Shown piece by piece: positions 45,206 through 53,481 of a DNA stretch of 64,000 nucleotides. The notes under the pieces were generated by a model that had not been told where the DNA came from, did no database searches, and was given only the letters and a program-made list of their open reading frames with translations. Positions within the stretch are counted from its first letter, which is position 1. Every line of letters begins with the position of its first letter. Location of the stretch: assembly GCF_030518795.1 (NCBI RefSeq), contig NZ_CP130427.1:1984001-2048000 (forward strand), in the 5' to 3' direction. Origin of the DNA: Micromonospora sp. NBRC 110009. GTDB lineage: Bacteria; Actinomycetota; Actinomycetes; Mycobacteriales; Micromonosporaceae. The translations under genes were made by a program, and so were the position numbers.

Positions 45206-46824
45206 CACTCGTCTCCTTCTCGCGCCTGCCGGTCGACCCGCCCGTCGTCGCTGACCGCGGCGACGAGCTGCGCGAACTCGTCGGCGAACCCCGGATGCTC
45301 GGTGCGCGGCAGCCCACCGGCCTCCACCAAACTACTACCGCTCGTCGGAGATCCGCCCTCGGGGGGCGAAACCCGGAACCAGACCCGCCGGCGCCGGGCG
45401 AAGAGGGAGCCCATCAGGCCGACGAGCAGGGTGGCGCAGGCGCCGAGCAGCAACGCCTGCCCGGGGGCGTACCGGACCGAGATGGTGATGTACGGCTGGG
45501 TGCCGACGAACTCCAGGGTGCTGCCGTCGTCCAGGGTCCACTTCTCGCCGAGACCCAGCTTCTTGTCGCCGATCTGCTTGAGCTTGCCGCTGCTGACCTG
45601 CCGCTGGTCCAGCTTGTAGACCGAGCCGGGGATGCCGGCGTCCAGCCCGAGGTTGCCCCGGTACGCCACCAGCACCACCGCCGGGTTCCGCTCCTCCGGG
45701 AACTGCGACGAGACGAACGGCGCGCGGTCCGGCGCGGTGGGCAGGTAGAGCCCGTCGAAGGCGACCTGCTGGTCGGCGGCGCGCGTGCCGGTCTTCGGGT
45801 CGACGTTCGCGTCCGGGAAGGCGGCGACGCCCTCCTCGGTCGCGTTGTTGTCGCCGGTCCGCAGGAACGGCACGGTGCTGGTCTGGGTACGGCCGTACTT
45901 GTCGGTGTACCGCAGGATCGGTGCGTAGCCGTTGCCGAGCAGGTAGACGTTGGCCGGGCCGAGCCGCAGCGGCGAGTTGACCGAGAAGCCGGCGGTCCGC
46001 GTCGGCCCGCCCGGCTGGTCGACGGTCACCGTGGCCCAGTAGTGCGCGGCCTGCCCGGACGGCAGGTACTTCGCGTCGAACCGGTCCAGGGTGAGGCAGA
46101 ACGGCGGCAGGTCGGCGCTGTCCACCCGCGGGCCGAGGGTCGCCTCGGCGTACTGCTGGCGGGTGTTGCAGAAGGCGTTCTCCGCGCCCGACACCAGGAT
46201 CCGGTTGCCGTGCCAGCCGTACCAGGAGCCGAGCGCGACCCCGAGCAGGACGGCGACCAGCGAGACGTGGAAGAGCAGGTTGCCGGTCTCCTTGAGGTAG
46301 CCCTTCTCGGCGGAGACCTCGTTGCCGCGTACCTCGACCCGCCAGCGGCGGCGGCGCAGCACCGCCGCGATCGCCGCCGGATCGGCGGCGGCCGGCGCCT
46401 CCAGCACCGTGTGCTGGGGCAGTCGGTCGAGGCGCTTCGGCGCGGCCGGCGGCTTCGCCCGAAGCGCGCGGTAGTGGTCGCGGGCCCGGGGCAGGATGCA
46501 GCCGACCAGCGAGGTGAAGAGCAGCAGGTAGATCGCGGAGAACCAGACCGAGCCGAAGACCGCGAACATGCCGAGCTGGTCCAGTCGGGGCGCCAGGTCG
46601 GGGTGGTCGACGAAGTACTGGTTGACCTTCTCCGGGTTGACGCCGCGCTGCGGCAGCACCGAGCCGGGGATGGCGGCGATGGCCAGCAGGAAGAGCAGGA
46701 TCAGCGCGGTACGCATGCTGGTGAGCTGGCGCCACGAGTTGCGCAGCAGGGCCAGCACCGGGTTGACCCGTCGCCGGGGCGCGCCGGCGGGCGCCGCGGC
46801 CGGCCGGTCGTCCACGGTCGTCAT
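45205..46824 (-). CDS. resB: Cytochrome c biogenesis protein ResB (Ccs1)
   Basis: ResB (539 residues) partners CcsB in delivering reduced heme and apocytochrome. It shows the family start (NPVLALLRNSWRQLTSMRTALILLFLLA), further membrane segments (WFSAIYLLLFTSLVGCILPR; LLFHVSLVAVLLGVALGS), a large extracytoplasmic domain and a last helix near 480. It starts at ATG 46824, which overlaps the ccdA stop as ATGA. The C-terminal cytoplasmic tail (FADEFAQLVAAVSDDGR) is typical of actinobacterial members. Confidence 0.93.
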   Translation of the reverse strand: MTTVDDRPAAAPAGAPRRRVNPVLALLRNSWRQLTSMRTALILLFLLAIAAIPGSVLPQRGVNPEKVNQYFVDHPDLAPRLDQLGMFAVFGSVWFSAIYLLLFTSLVGCILPRARDHYRALRAKPPAAPKRLDRLPQHTVLEAPAAADPAAIAAVLRRRRWRVEVRGNEVSAEKGYLKETGNLLFHVSLVAVLLGVALGSWYGWHGNRILVSGAENAFCNTRQQYAEATLGPRVDSADLPPFCLTLDRFDAKYLPSGQAAHYWATVTVDQPGGPTRTAGFSVNSPLRLGPANVYLLGNGYAPILRYTDKYGRTQTSTVPFLRTGDNNATEEGVAAFPDANVDPKTGTRAADQQVAFDGLYLPTAPDRAPFVSSQFPEERNPAVVLVAYRGNLGLDAGIPGSVYKLDQRQVSSGKLKQIGDKKLGLGEKWTLDDGSTLEFVGTQPYITISVRYAPGQALLLGACATLLVGLMGSLFARRRRVWFRVSPPEGGSPTSGSSLVEAGGLPRTEHPGFADEFAQLVAAVSDDGRVDRQAREGDE

Positions 46825-47684
46825 CAGATGCTCACCTCGCCCACGCCGACGTGCGTCTGCAGCCAGATCACGAAGTTCTGCCACCCGCCGGTGACCAGCG
46901 CCAGGCCGATCAGGATCAGCAGGGCACCGCCGATCCGGGTGACCCAGCGGCTGTTGCGCCGGACGGCGCGGAACACTCCGAGCAGGCGGTGGAAGCCCAG
47001 CCCGAAGACGACGAACGGTACCCCCAGCCCGAGGCAGTACGCCACGGCGAGCAGCACCGCCCGGTCGGTCCGGCCGTCGACCGTGGCCATGCCGAGCACC
47101 GCGCCGAGCGTCGGGCCGGTGCACGGCATCCAACTGAGCGCGAAGACCGCGCCGAGGATGGGGGCGCCGAGCAGCCCGGCGGCGGGCAACCGCTGGATCC
47201 GGAACTCGCGCTGCATCCCGGGAACCACCCCGAGGTAGCCGAGCCCGAGCACCACGACCAGCGCGCCGATGACGATCTCCAGCGTGCGCTCGTGCTCGAA
47301 GAAGAGCTTGCCGACGCCGGAGAAGAGGATCGCGGTGGCGGTGAACACGGCGGTGAAGCCGGCGATGAAGAGCAGCGTGCCGGCCAGCACCCGCCCCTTC
47401 ACCGCGGCCACGGCGACCCGCTCGGTCACCGCCACGCCACCGCGGGACGGGCCGTCGGTGTCAACCGGGGTCCCCTCCTCTACCGGAGGCGTTAACAGGG
47501 GGCCCTTCCTTGCGCTCCGGCCCTCCAGGTCGGTGCCGGCCAGGCCGGTGACGTACGAGAGGTAGCCGGGCATCAGGGGCAGGACGCACGGCGAGAGGAA
47601 GCTGACCAGCCCGGCGAGGGCCGCCGCGCCGACGGCCAGCAGGAGCGGACCGGACTCGGCGAGCTGGCGGAAGGTCTCGCCCAT
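46824..47684 (-). CDS. ccdA: Thiol-disulfide transmembrane protein CcdA with repeat-derived insertion
   Basis: CcdA (286 residues) passes reducing equivalents across the membrane to the thioredoxin-like ResA for cytochrome c maturation. The two redox cysteines are in LSPCVLPLMPGY and SWMPCTGPTLG. Between the first and second membrane segments lies a 17-18 residue stretch (about ARKGPLLTPPVEEGTPVDT) encoded by a copy of the GC-rich repeat found elsewhere between genes. The insertion keeps the frame. The start is ATG 47684, in an ATGA overlap with resA. Confidence 0.92.
   Translation of the reverse strand: MGETFRQLAESGPLLLAVGAAALAGLVSFLSPCVLPLMPGYLSYVTGLAGTDLEGRSARKGPLLTPPVEEGTPVDTDGPSRGGVAVTERVAVAAVKGRVLAGTLLFIAGFTAVFTATAILFSGVGKLFFEHERTLEIVIGALVVVLGLGYLGVVPGMQREFRIQRLPAAGLLGAPILGAVFALSWMPCTGPTLGAVLGMATVDGRTDRAVLLAVAYCLGLGVPFVVFGLGFHRLLGVFRAVRRNSRWVTRIGGALLILIGLALVTGGWQNFVIWLQTHVGVGEVSI
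47460..47513. repeat. GC-rich palindromic repeat inside ccdA (locus C)
   Basis: GTCAACCGGGGTCCCCTCC, TCTACCGGAGGC and GTTAACAGGGGGCCCTTCC in order. This matches locus B (41785-41835, reverse orientation) over about 50 bp, and here it is translated as part of CcdA. Confidence 0.88.
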
Positions 47685-48256
47685 CAGCGGGACCCGGAGG
47701 CCGGCTGTTCGGCGGCGATCCGCTCGACGATCGGGCGCAGCCCGTCCTGGGTGACCGCGGCCCGGATCACGGTGGCGATCCGCCCCTCCCGGTCCAGCAC
47801 CACGGTGGCCGGGATGGTGTTCGGCGGGATGTCCAGGGCCAGCGCCAGCCGGCTCGCCGGGTCGAAGAGGCTCGGGTAGGTGACGCGGCCCTCCTCGAAG
47901 GCGAGCGCCTTGTCCTTGCTGTCCTGCACGTTGATGCCGAGGAAGGCCACCCCGGAGCCCTTGGTGGCCTGGTAGGTGGCCTCCAGGTCGTCGGCCTCCG
48001 CCCGGCAGGGCGCGCACCAGGAGCCCCAGAAGTTGACCACGACGACCTGGCCGCGCGCTGCGGAGACGTCGTACCGGCCGCCGGTGAGCAGGTCACCGGC
48101 GAGGGTGGGGGCCGTCGACCGCTGGTCCGGCGCGCAATCGATGATGCCGTTCCGGTCCGCGCAGCGGCTCTCCTGGCTGCCGGAGGTGCAGCCGACCAGC
48201 GCCGCCCCGGCGGTGACGGCGGCGAGCAGGGCGGCAGCGAGCCTCCGGGTGAGCAT
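47684..48256 (-). CDS. resA: Thioredoxin-like lipoprotein ResA/TlpA
   Basis: ResA reduces the haem-binding cysteines of apocytochrome c. The 190-residue product has a lipoprotein signal (lipobox LVGC, C23), two extra cysteines (C32, C41) before the thioredoxin fold, and the active site W-C81-A-P-C84 with VVNFWGSW ahead of it. Later TIPATVVLD holds the cis-proline. Start ATG 48256, overlapping the phosphatase stop. CcdA downstream is the likely reductant. Confidence 0.93.
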   Translation of the reverse strand: MLTRRLAAALLAAVTAGAALVGCTSGSQESRCADRNGIIDCAPDQRSTAPTLAGDLLTGGRYDVSAARGQVVVVNFWGSWCAPCRAEADDLEATYQATKGSGVAFLGINVQDSKDKALAFEEGRVTYPSLFDPASRLALALDIPPNTIPATVVLDREGRIATVIRAAVTQDGLRPIVERIAAEQPASGSR

Positions 48257-48903
48257 CAGGCCCCCTTGGCCATCCGGGCGGTCGGCGAGATCGCGATCAG
48301 GTGGGCGGCCGGCTCGGAGTAGCCGATGCCGACGATCTTGGCACCGTCGAAGTGGAAGGAGGTGAGGCTGGCCAGCCCGCACTGCCGCCGGCGCGGGTCG
48401 TGCCAGAGCCGCTTGCGCTCGACGTACCGGCGCAGGGTCCAGATGGGGAGTTGGTGGGAGACGAGCACGGCCTCGCGCCCCTCGGCGGCCACCCGGGCGG
48501 CGTGCAGCGCGGCGAACATCCGCTCGGCGATCGCCTGGTACGCCTCGCCCCAGGACGGGGTGACCGGGTCGCGCAGCACCCACCAGTTGCGCGGGTCGCG
48601 GAACGAGCCGTCGCCCGGGGAGACCTTCTTGCCCTCGAACCAGTTGGCGCTCTCGATCAGCCGCTCGTCCACGCCCACCGGGAGCCCGAACTGGGCGGCG
48701 ATCGGCTCGGCGGTCTGCTGGGCGCGTTCCAGCGGGCTGGCCACCACGTGCACCACGGTCTTGTCGGCGAGCGCCTGGGCGGCGGCCTTCGCCATCTGGA
48801 CGCCCAGCTCGGAGAGGCGGAAACCGGGCAGCCGGCCGTAGAGGATGCCGTCCGGGTTGTACACCTCGCCGTGCCGCAGCACGTGAACCACCGTCTCGCT
48901 CAC
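48256..48903 (-). CDS. Histidine phosphatase family protein
   Basis: A 215-residue phosphoglycerate-mutase-like phosphatase: R10-H11-G12-E13 near the N-terminus and VLVSHQLPIW for the second His. The substrate is unknown. It starts at GTG 48903, which overlaps a repeat-derived micro-ORF (GTGA), and ends in an ATGA overlap with resA. Its constant place between hemL and the Ccs genes may reflect conserved synteny rather than a direct role in heme handling. Confidence 0.88.
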   Translation of the reverse strand: MSETVVHVLRHGEVYNPDGILYGRLPGFRLSELGVQMAKAAAQALADKTVVHVVASPLERAQQTAEPIAAQFGLPVGVDERLIESANWFEGKKVSPGDGSFRDPRNWWVLRDPVTPSWGEAYQAIAERMFAALHAARVAAEGREAVLVSHQLPIWTLRRYVERKRLWHDPRRRQCGLASLTSFHFDGAKIVGIGYSEPAAHLIAISPTARMAKGA

Positions 48904-48965
48904 GCCTGGGCCCCCTTCGTTCGCGACTGCGGGGCTCGCAGACCCGGCTCACTCCTCGCGCTCAC
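48900..48965 (-). CDS. Repeat-derived micro-ORF between hemL and the phosphatase gene
   Basis: A 21-codon frame (VSARSEPGLRAPQSRTKG, then AQA) starts at GTG 48965, 2 nt after the hemL stop, and ends with a TGA overlapping the GTG of the phosphatase. From memory, similar VSAR-E-PGLRA-QSRTK peptides recur at gene junctions in related genomes; this needs a search. The peptide may be made simply to keep ribosomes moving to the next gene. No domain is recognised. Confidence 0.45.
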   Translation of the reverse strand: MSARSEPGLRAPQSRTKGAQA

Positions 48966-48967
48966 CG

Positions 48968-50305
48968 CTACCCCCCGTGTCCCGCCGCTGCCGCCGCCCG
49001 CGCCGCACCTGGGAGGGCGGCGGCGATGTGTTCCAGGGCGGCGTCGTCGATCGCCGCCGACACGAACCACGCCTCGAACGCGCTCGGCGGCAGGTAGACG
49101 CCGGCGGCGAGCATCGCGTGGAAGAACGCCTTGAACGCGGGCACCTGCTGGGTCCGCGCGCTGTCGTAGTCGGCCACGTCGGCGTCGGTGAAGAAGATCG
49201 AGAACATGTTGCCCGCGGTCGACAGGCGGTGCGGGACCCCGGCGGCGGCCAGCGCGTCGGTGGCGAGCTTGCCCACCACGGCCGCCGTCTCGTCGAGCTT
49301 CCGGTAGAGCGCGTCGTCGGCGAGCCGCAGCGTGGCCAGGCCGGCGGCGCAGGCCAGCGGGTTACCGGAGAGGGTGCCGGCCTGGTAGACCGGGCCGGCC
49401 GGGGCGAGCTTCCCCATGATCTCCGCGCGGCCGCCGAACGCCGCGGCGGGCAGGCCGCCACCCATGACCTTCCCGTACGTCCACAGGTCGGCGCCGGAGG
49501 GGTCGAGGCCGTGCCAGCCGGCGCGGGAGACCCGGAATCCGGTCATCACCTCGTCGACGATGAGCAGCGCGCCGTGCGCGTGGGCGATCCGGGCGAGCTG
49601 CTGGTTGAAGTCGTCGCGCGGGGCGATCACGCCCATGTTGCCGGCGGCGGCCTCGGTGATGACCGCGGCGATGTGCGGGCCCTCGGCGGCGAAGGCCTCC
49701 TCGACCGCGCGCAGGTCGTTGTAGGGCAGCACGATGGTGTCGCCGGCGGCGGCCCCGGTGACGCCGGGCGAGTCGGGCAGGCCCAAGGTGGCCACGCCGG
49801 AGCCGGCGGCGGCGAGCAGCGCGTCGGAGTGGCCGTGGTAGCAGCCGGAGAACTTGACGATCTTGGCACGGCCGGTGAAGCCGCGGGCCAGCCGGATCGC
49901 CGACATGGTCGCCTCGGTGCCCGAGTTGACCAGGCGCACCTGCTCCACCGGGGTACGCGCGACGATCTCCGCGGCCAGGTCGACCTCGCCCGGGGTGGGG
50001 GTGCCGAAGCTGGTGCCGAGCGCCGCGGCCTCGCGCAGCGCCTCGACCACCGTCGGGTGGGCGTGGCCGAGGATCAGCGGCCCCCAGGAGCAGACCAGGT
50101 CGACGTAGCGGCGGCCGTCGGCGTCGAAGAGCCAGGGACCCTCCCCCCGGACCATGAAGCGCGGGGTGCCGCCGACGGCACGGAACGCGCGCACGGGGGA
50201 GTTCACCCCGCCGGGCACGATGGCCTTGGCGCGGTCGAACAGGGCCTCGGAGGCCGGGGCGTCGGCCGGGTAGCGGCCGGATCCGGCGGAAAAGGTATCG
50301 GTCAC
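48968..50305 (-). CDS. hemL: Glutamate-1-semialdehyde 2,1-aminomutase
   Basis: HemL makes 5-aminolevulinate, the first committed tetrapyrrole precursor, from glutamate-1-semialdehyde. The 445-residue PLP enzyme has VNSGTEATM, the cofactor aspartate in [12 protein letters not shown] (D251) and the Schiff-base lysine K279 ([11 protein letters not shown]). The start is GTG 50305. It supplies heme for the cytochrome c operon that follows on the same strand, linked by a 21-codon micro-ORF. Function is secure. Confidence 0.96.
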   Translation of the reverse strand: MTDTFSAGSGRYPADAPASEALFDRAKAIVPGGVNSPVRAFRAVGGTPRFMVRGEGPWLFDADGRRYVDLVCSWGPLILGHAHPTVVEALREAAALGTSFGTPTPGEVDLAAEIVARTPVEQVRLVNSGTEATMSAIRLARGFTGRAKIVKFSGCYHGHSDALLAAAGSGVATLGLPDSPGVTGAAAGDTIVLPYNDLRAVEEAFAAEGPHIAAVITEAAAGNMGVIAPRDDFNQQLARIAHAHGALLIVDEVMTGFRVSRAGWHGLDPSGADLWTYGKVMGGGLPAAAFGGRAEIMGKLAPAGPVYQAGTLSGNPLACAAGLATLRLADDALYRKLDETAAVVGKLATDALAAAGVPHRLSTAGNMFSIFFTDADVADYDSARTQQVPAFKAFFHAMLAAGVYLPPSAFEAWFVSAAIDDAALEHIAAALPGAARAAAAAGHGG

Positions 50306-50455
50306 GATGCCGCCATTGTGTCAGCGCCGGACGGCCGACCGGCAGCGACCCCGCATCGGGGGTTACCCGGCTCACGCCCCGTCCGGCCGGCGCGCGGTGC
50401 GCGCCGGCGACCCTCTCGCCGGGCCCGGTGGTCGAGATCGCGATAGGCTGTCCGG

Positions 50456-50788
50456 GTGGATCGTGCCGAACTGTCCATCGCGATAAACCGGACGGGCGAC
50501 GAAGCCGTGCTTCGCCTGGCCGGCGAGATCGACATGCTCACGGCCGCCCAGCTGTCGACAGTCGTCAATGAGGTGCTGGCCGATCCCCCGCCTCGCATCG
50601 TGCTCGACCTGGGCGGGGTGACCTTCTGCGACTCGCAGGGCCTCGGCACCCTGGTGGTGCTCAGCCGCAAGGCCAGCCACGCCCAGAGCCTGCTGGTGCT
50701 CAGCAACGTCGGCGACTTCCTCCTCCGCGTCCTGGACATCACCGGCCTCCGCTCGGCCCTGATGATCCGCAACGAGACCGCCCCCTGA
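50456..50788 (+). CDS. STAS-domain anti-anti-sigma factor
   Basis: A 110-residue SpoIIAA/RsbV-type protein. The phosphorylatable serine is S60 in VTFCDSQGLGTL, the site an anti-sigma kinase would phosphorylate; the unphosphorylated form frees a sigma factor. A strand-helix pattern (VLRLAGEIDMLTAAQL) opens it. The start is GTG 50456. The PP2C phosphatase with a kinase-like N-terminal domain at 59111 is a candidate partner but is 8 kb away. Confidence 0.92.
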   Translation: MDRAELSIAINRTGDEAVLRLAGEIDMLTAAQLSTVVNEVLADPPPRIVLDLGGVTFCDSQGLGTLVVLSRKASHAQSLLVLSNVGDFLLRVLDITGLRSALMIRNETAP

Positions 50789-50816
50789 CGCCGTTCATCG
50801 TCGAGGCGGGGGGCGG
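50778..50816. terminator. Hairpin between convergent STAS and ABC permease genes
   Basis: CCGCCCCC (50778-50785) and GGGGGCGG (50809-50816) pair, with an inner CGCC/GGCG stem. The hairpin includes the stop of the STAS gene. Confidence 0.7.
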
Positions 50817-52409
50817 TCAGGTGACCGGGACGTCGCGGCGGCGGAAACCGGCGAGGCCCAGCGCGGCCAGGGCCAGGGCCAGGGCGGTGAGCAGCCAGAA
50901 GGGGGTGGCACTCCAGGTCGGGCGGAGGACCTGCGGGGTGTGCGTGAACGGGGAGAGGTCCAGCAGCCACTGGTCGAGTTCGAGCACCGCCCCGAGCTGA
51001 CCGAGCAGCACGCAGACCGCCAGCAGGGCCCAGGCCACCGGCGCGAGCCGCGGGGCCAGCCCGTACAGCAGCACCGCCACCCCGGCCAGCACCCAGGCCG
51101 CCGGCGCCTGGGCCAGCCCGGCCCCGGCCATCCGGGGCAGCTGACCCGGCACGTCGTGCACGCTGACGCCGTAGGTCACGCCGATGGCGAGGCCGGTCAC
51201 GACGAGCACCACCGCCGGGCCGAGCAGCGCGAACACCACGTGCGAGAGCAGCCAGGTGGAGCGGTGGGTGCCGGTCGCCAGCAGCGGCTCGGCCCGTCCG
51301 GCGGTCTCCTCCGCGCGCATCCGCAGCGCGGCCTGGACGCCGTACCCGGCCGCAGCCAGGCCGGCCAGGCTGAGCGTGGCGCCCAGGTAGGCGTCGGCCA
51401 GACCGGAGGCACCGCCGAGCCGGGCCATGATCTCCTCCAGCTGCGCGTTTCCCTCGACCGAGCGGCCGGCAGCCTCGGCCGCCCCGCCCAGGATCAGCCC
51501 GAGCAGGCCGAAGCCGACCGACCACCAGAGGATCTGCCCCCGGTGCAGCCGCCAGGCCAGCCCGAACGGGCCGGCGAGGGCCGAGCCGGCGGTGGCCGGG
51601 CCGAGCCGGGGCGGCAGCAGCCCCGCGCCGAGGTCGCGGCGCACCGACAACGGGTACGCGACCGCCGCGATCAGCACGGACACCACCAGCGGTAGCGCCA
51701 GCACCCACCAGCGGTCCCCCTCGTACGCCCGCACCCGGGCCGCCCAACCCAGCGGGGAGAGCCAGCTCGGCCAGTCGTTCGTGGCGGTGTCGCCGACCAG
51801 CCGGAGCCCGAACGCCGCCCCGAGCACCGCGATGCCGATCCCCCGCGCCCCGCCCGCCGTCTCGGTGAGCTGGGCGGCCAGCCCGCCCACCGTGGCGAAG
51901 ACGATGCCGGTCAGCGCGACCGCGAGGCCGTACGCGTACGAGCCGGCCGCGGGCAGGCCGGTGGAGGCCAGCCCGGCGGCGGTGAGCAGGCCGAGCAGCA
52001 GGTCGGCCGCGTACGTCACGAGCAGCGCGGCGGTCAGCCCGGCGTACCGGCCGAGCACGGTGGCGCCGAGCAGCTCCCGCCGGCCGGCCTCCTCCTCGGT
52101 GCGGGTGTGCCGGATGACGGTGAGCAGGCTGGCCAGCGCGATGATCACGATCAGGAAGCCGCTGCGCTGGGCGGTCAGCGCGCCGACGCTGTCGCCGTAC
52201 ACCGGGCCGAGCAGGGCCACGATCGACGGGTTGCGCGCGGTGCCGGCGGCGTAAGCGGCCCGCTGCGCGTCCGTCGGGAAGAGTTCGAAGAAGCTGGTCG
52301 CGTAGGTCATCGGCAGGACCGCGAGGACCAGCACCCAGAGCGGGAGCAGGACGCGGTCCCGGCGCAGGATCAGCCGGACCAGGTGGCGGGTGCCGGTGAG
52401 CGTGCTCAT
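50817..52409 (-). CDS. ABC transporter permease (polyketide-antibiotic-exporter-like)
   Basis: A 530-residue membrane protein with about twelve helices in two halves (RRDRVLLPLWVLVLAVLPMTYA opening; LHRGQILWWSVGFGLLGLILGG in the middle). The layout and length match the large TnrB-type permeases of the antibiotic-exporter ABC group. It works with the ATPase gene just upstream; the substrate is unknown. ATG 52409 sits in an ATGA overlap with a 27-codon micro-ORF, so translation reaches it by coupling, and AAGAGG lies 8 nt upstream. Confidence 0.9.
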   Translation of the reverse strand: MSTLTGTRHLVRLILRRDRVLLPLWVLVLAVLPMTYATSFFELFPTDAQRAAYAAGTARNPSIVALLGPVYGDSVGALTAQRSGFLIVIIALASLLTVIRHTRTEEEAGRRELLGATVLGRYAGLTAALLVTYAADLLLGLLTAAGLASTGLPAAGSYAYGLAVALTGIVFATVGGLAAQLTETAGGARGIGIAVLGAAFGLRLVGDTATNDWPSWLSPLGWAARVRAYEGDRWWVLALPLVVSVLIAAVAYPLSVRRDLGAGLLPPRLGPATAGSALAGPFGLAWRLHRGQILWWSVGFGLLGLILGGAAEAAGRSVEGNAQLEEIMARLGGASGLADAYLGATLSLAGLAAAGYGVQAALRMRAEETAGRAEPLLATGTHRSTWLLSHVVFALLGPAVVLVVTGLAIGVTYGVSVHDVPGQLPRMAGAGLAQAPAAWVLAGVAVLLYGLAPRLAPVAWALLAVCVLLGQLGAVLELDQWLLDLSPFTHTPQVLRPTWSATPFWLLTALALALAALGLAGFRRRDVPVT

Positions 52410-52489
52410 GCGGCCACCTCTTTTCGCTCGGCGGCCGCCTGAGGCACCACCGCGCTGTACTGATGATTCGCTCGCTGACGCTCGTTCAT
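52406..52489 (-). CDS. Repeat-derived micro-ORF linking ABC ATPase and permease genes
   Basis: A 27-codon frame starts at ATG 52489 inside the stop of the ATPase gene (ATGA) and ends at a TGA overlapping the ATG of the permease (ATGA). Its first half (MNERQRANH, from AACGAGCGTCAGCGAGCGAATC) is the same type of repeat seen at paaA/paaB. The second half is Ala/Glu-rich and includes the permease's ribosome binding site. No known peptide family is recognised. Confidence 0.5.
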   Translation of the reverse strand: MNERQRANHQYSAVVPQAAAERKEVAA

Positions 52490-53385
52490 CGGATCGCCTC
52501 GGGGACCGACTCGTAGTGCCGCAGGAACAGCTCCTCGAGCGTCGGCGGCGTGCTGACCAGGCTGCGTACGCCCAGCTCGGTCAGGCGGCGCAGGGCGGTG
52601 TCCAGGGCGGCGGCGTCCACGTCGAAGCGCACCCGGTTGCCGTCCACCCGCAGGTCGTGCACGCCGGGCAGGTCGGCCAGCCCGTCCAGTGGGGCGGCGA
52701 GCTCGGCGTCGATCGAGGTGCGGTGCAGGTGACGCAGCTCGCCGAGGGTGCCGGACTCCACGGCGCGGCCGTTGCGGATGATCGTCACCCGGTCGCAGAG
52801 CGCCTCCACCTCGGCGAGGATGTGGCTGGAGAGCAGCACGGTGCGTCCGTCCTGCTTGGCCCGGCGTACCCAGTGCTGGAAGACCTCCTCCATCAGCGGG
52901 TCCAGCCCGGAGGTCGGCTCGTCGAGGATGAGCAGCTCGACGTCGGAGGCGAGGGCCGCGACCAGGCCGACCTTCTGCCGGTTGCCCTTCGAGTAGGCCC
53001 GGCCCTTCTTGCGCGGATCCAGCTCGAAGGACTCCAGCAGCTCGGCCCGGCGCTTGGGGTCGAGCCCCCCGCGCATCCGGCCGAGCAGGTCGATCACCTC
53101 GCCGCCGCTCAGGTTGGGCCAGAGCGTGACGTCGCCGGGGACGTACGCCAGGCGGCGGTGCAGGGCGACGGCATCCCGCCAGGGATCACCGCCGAGCAGC
53201 CGGACGGCCCCCGCGTCCGCCCGCAGCAGGCCGAGCAGCACCCGGATGGTGGTCGACTTACCGGCGCCGTTGGGCCCCAGGAAGCCGTGCACCTCGCCGG
53301 AGCGGACGGTCAGCTCGAGTCCGTCGAGCGCTCGGGTCCGGCCGAAGGTCTTCACCAGGCCGGACACCTCAATTGGGGTTTCCAT
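52486..53385 (-). CDS. ABC transporter ATP-binding protein (exporter)
   Basis: A 299-residue ATPase: Walker [10 protein letters not shown] (37-45), a Q-loop region, KGNRQKV in the signature position (YSKGNRQK rather than LSGGQ), Walker [14 protein letters not shown] and H-loop [14 protein letters not shown]. The C-terminal 80 residues form the exporter-type accessory domain. The signature deviates (SKGNRQ) in a way often found in this exporter group. It starts at ATG 53385. It is divergent from a GbsR/MarR-type regulator across a palindromic operator. Confidence 0.92.
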   Translation of the reverse strand: METPIEVSGLVKTFGRTRALDGLELTVRSGEVHGFLGPNGAGKSTTIRVLLGLLRADAGAVRLLGGDPWRDAVALHRRLAYVPGDVTLWPNLSGGEVIDLLGRMRGGLDPKRRAELLESFELDPRKKGRAYSKGNRQKVGLVAALASDVELLILDEPTSGLDPLMEEVFQHWVRRAKQDGRTVLLSSHILAEVEALCDRVTIIRNGRAVESGTLGELRHLHRTSIDAELAAPLDGLADLPGVHDLRVDGNRVRFDVDAAALDTALRRLTELGVRSLVSTPPTLEELFLRHYESVPEAIR

Positions 53386-53405
53386 GCTTCGGAAGCTACG
53401 CTCGT

Positions 53406-53421
53406 TTCACAAACTTGTGAA
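53406..53421. promoter_or_regulatory. Palindromic operator between ABC exporter and regulator genes
   Basis: TTCACAA-AC-TTGTGAA is a perfect 7-2-7 inverted repeat in the 96-bp divergent gap, between ATPase start 53385 and regulator ATG 53482. A second inverted repeat AGCTGA-N7-TCAGCT lies at 53431-53449. The first is the likely binding site of the regulator. Confidence 0.8.
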
Positions 53422-53481
53422 GACAGTAAGAGCTGAGGCACCATCAGCTTCACGACTTTTTAACGCGAGGAGCGACCGCCG

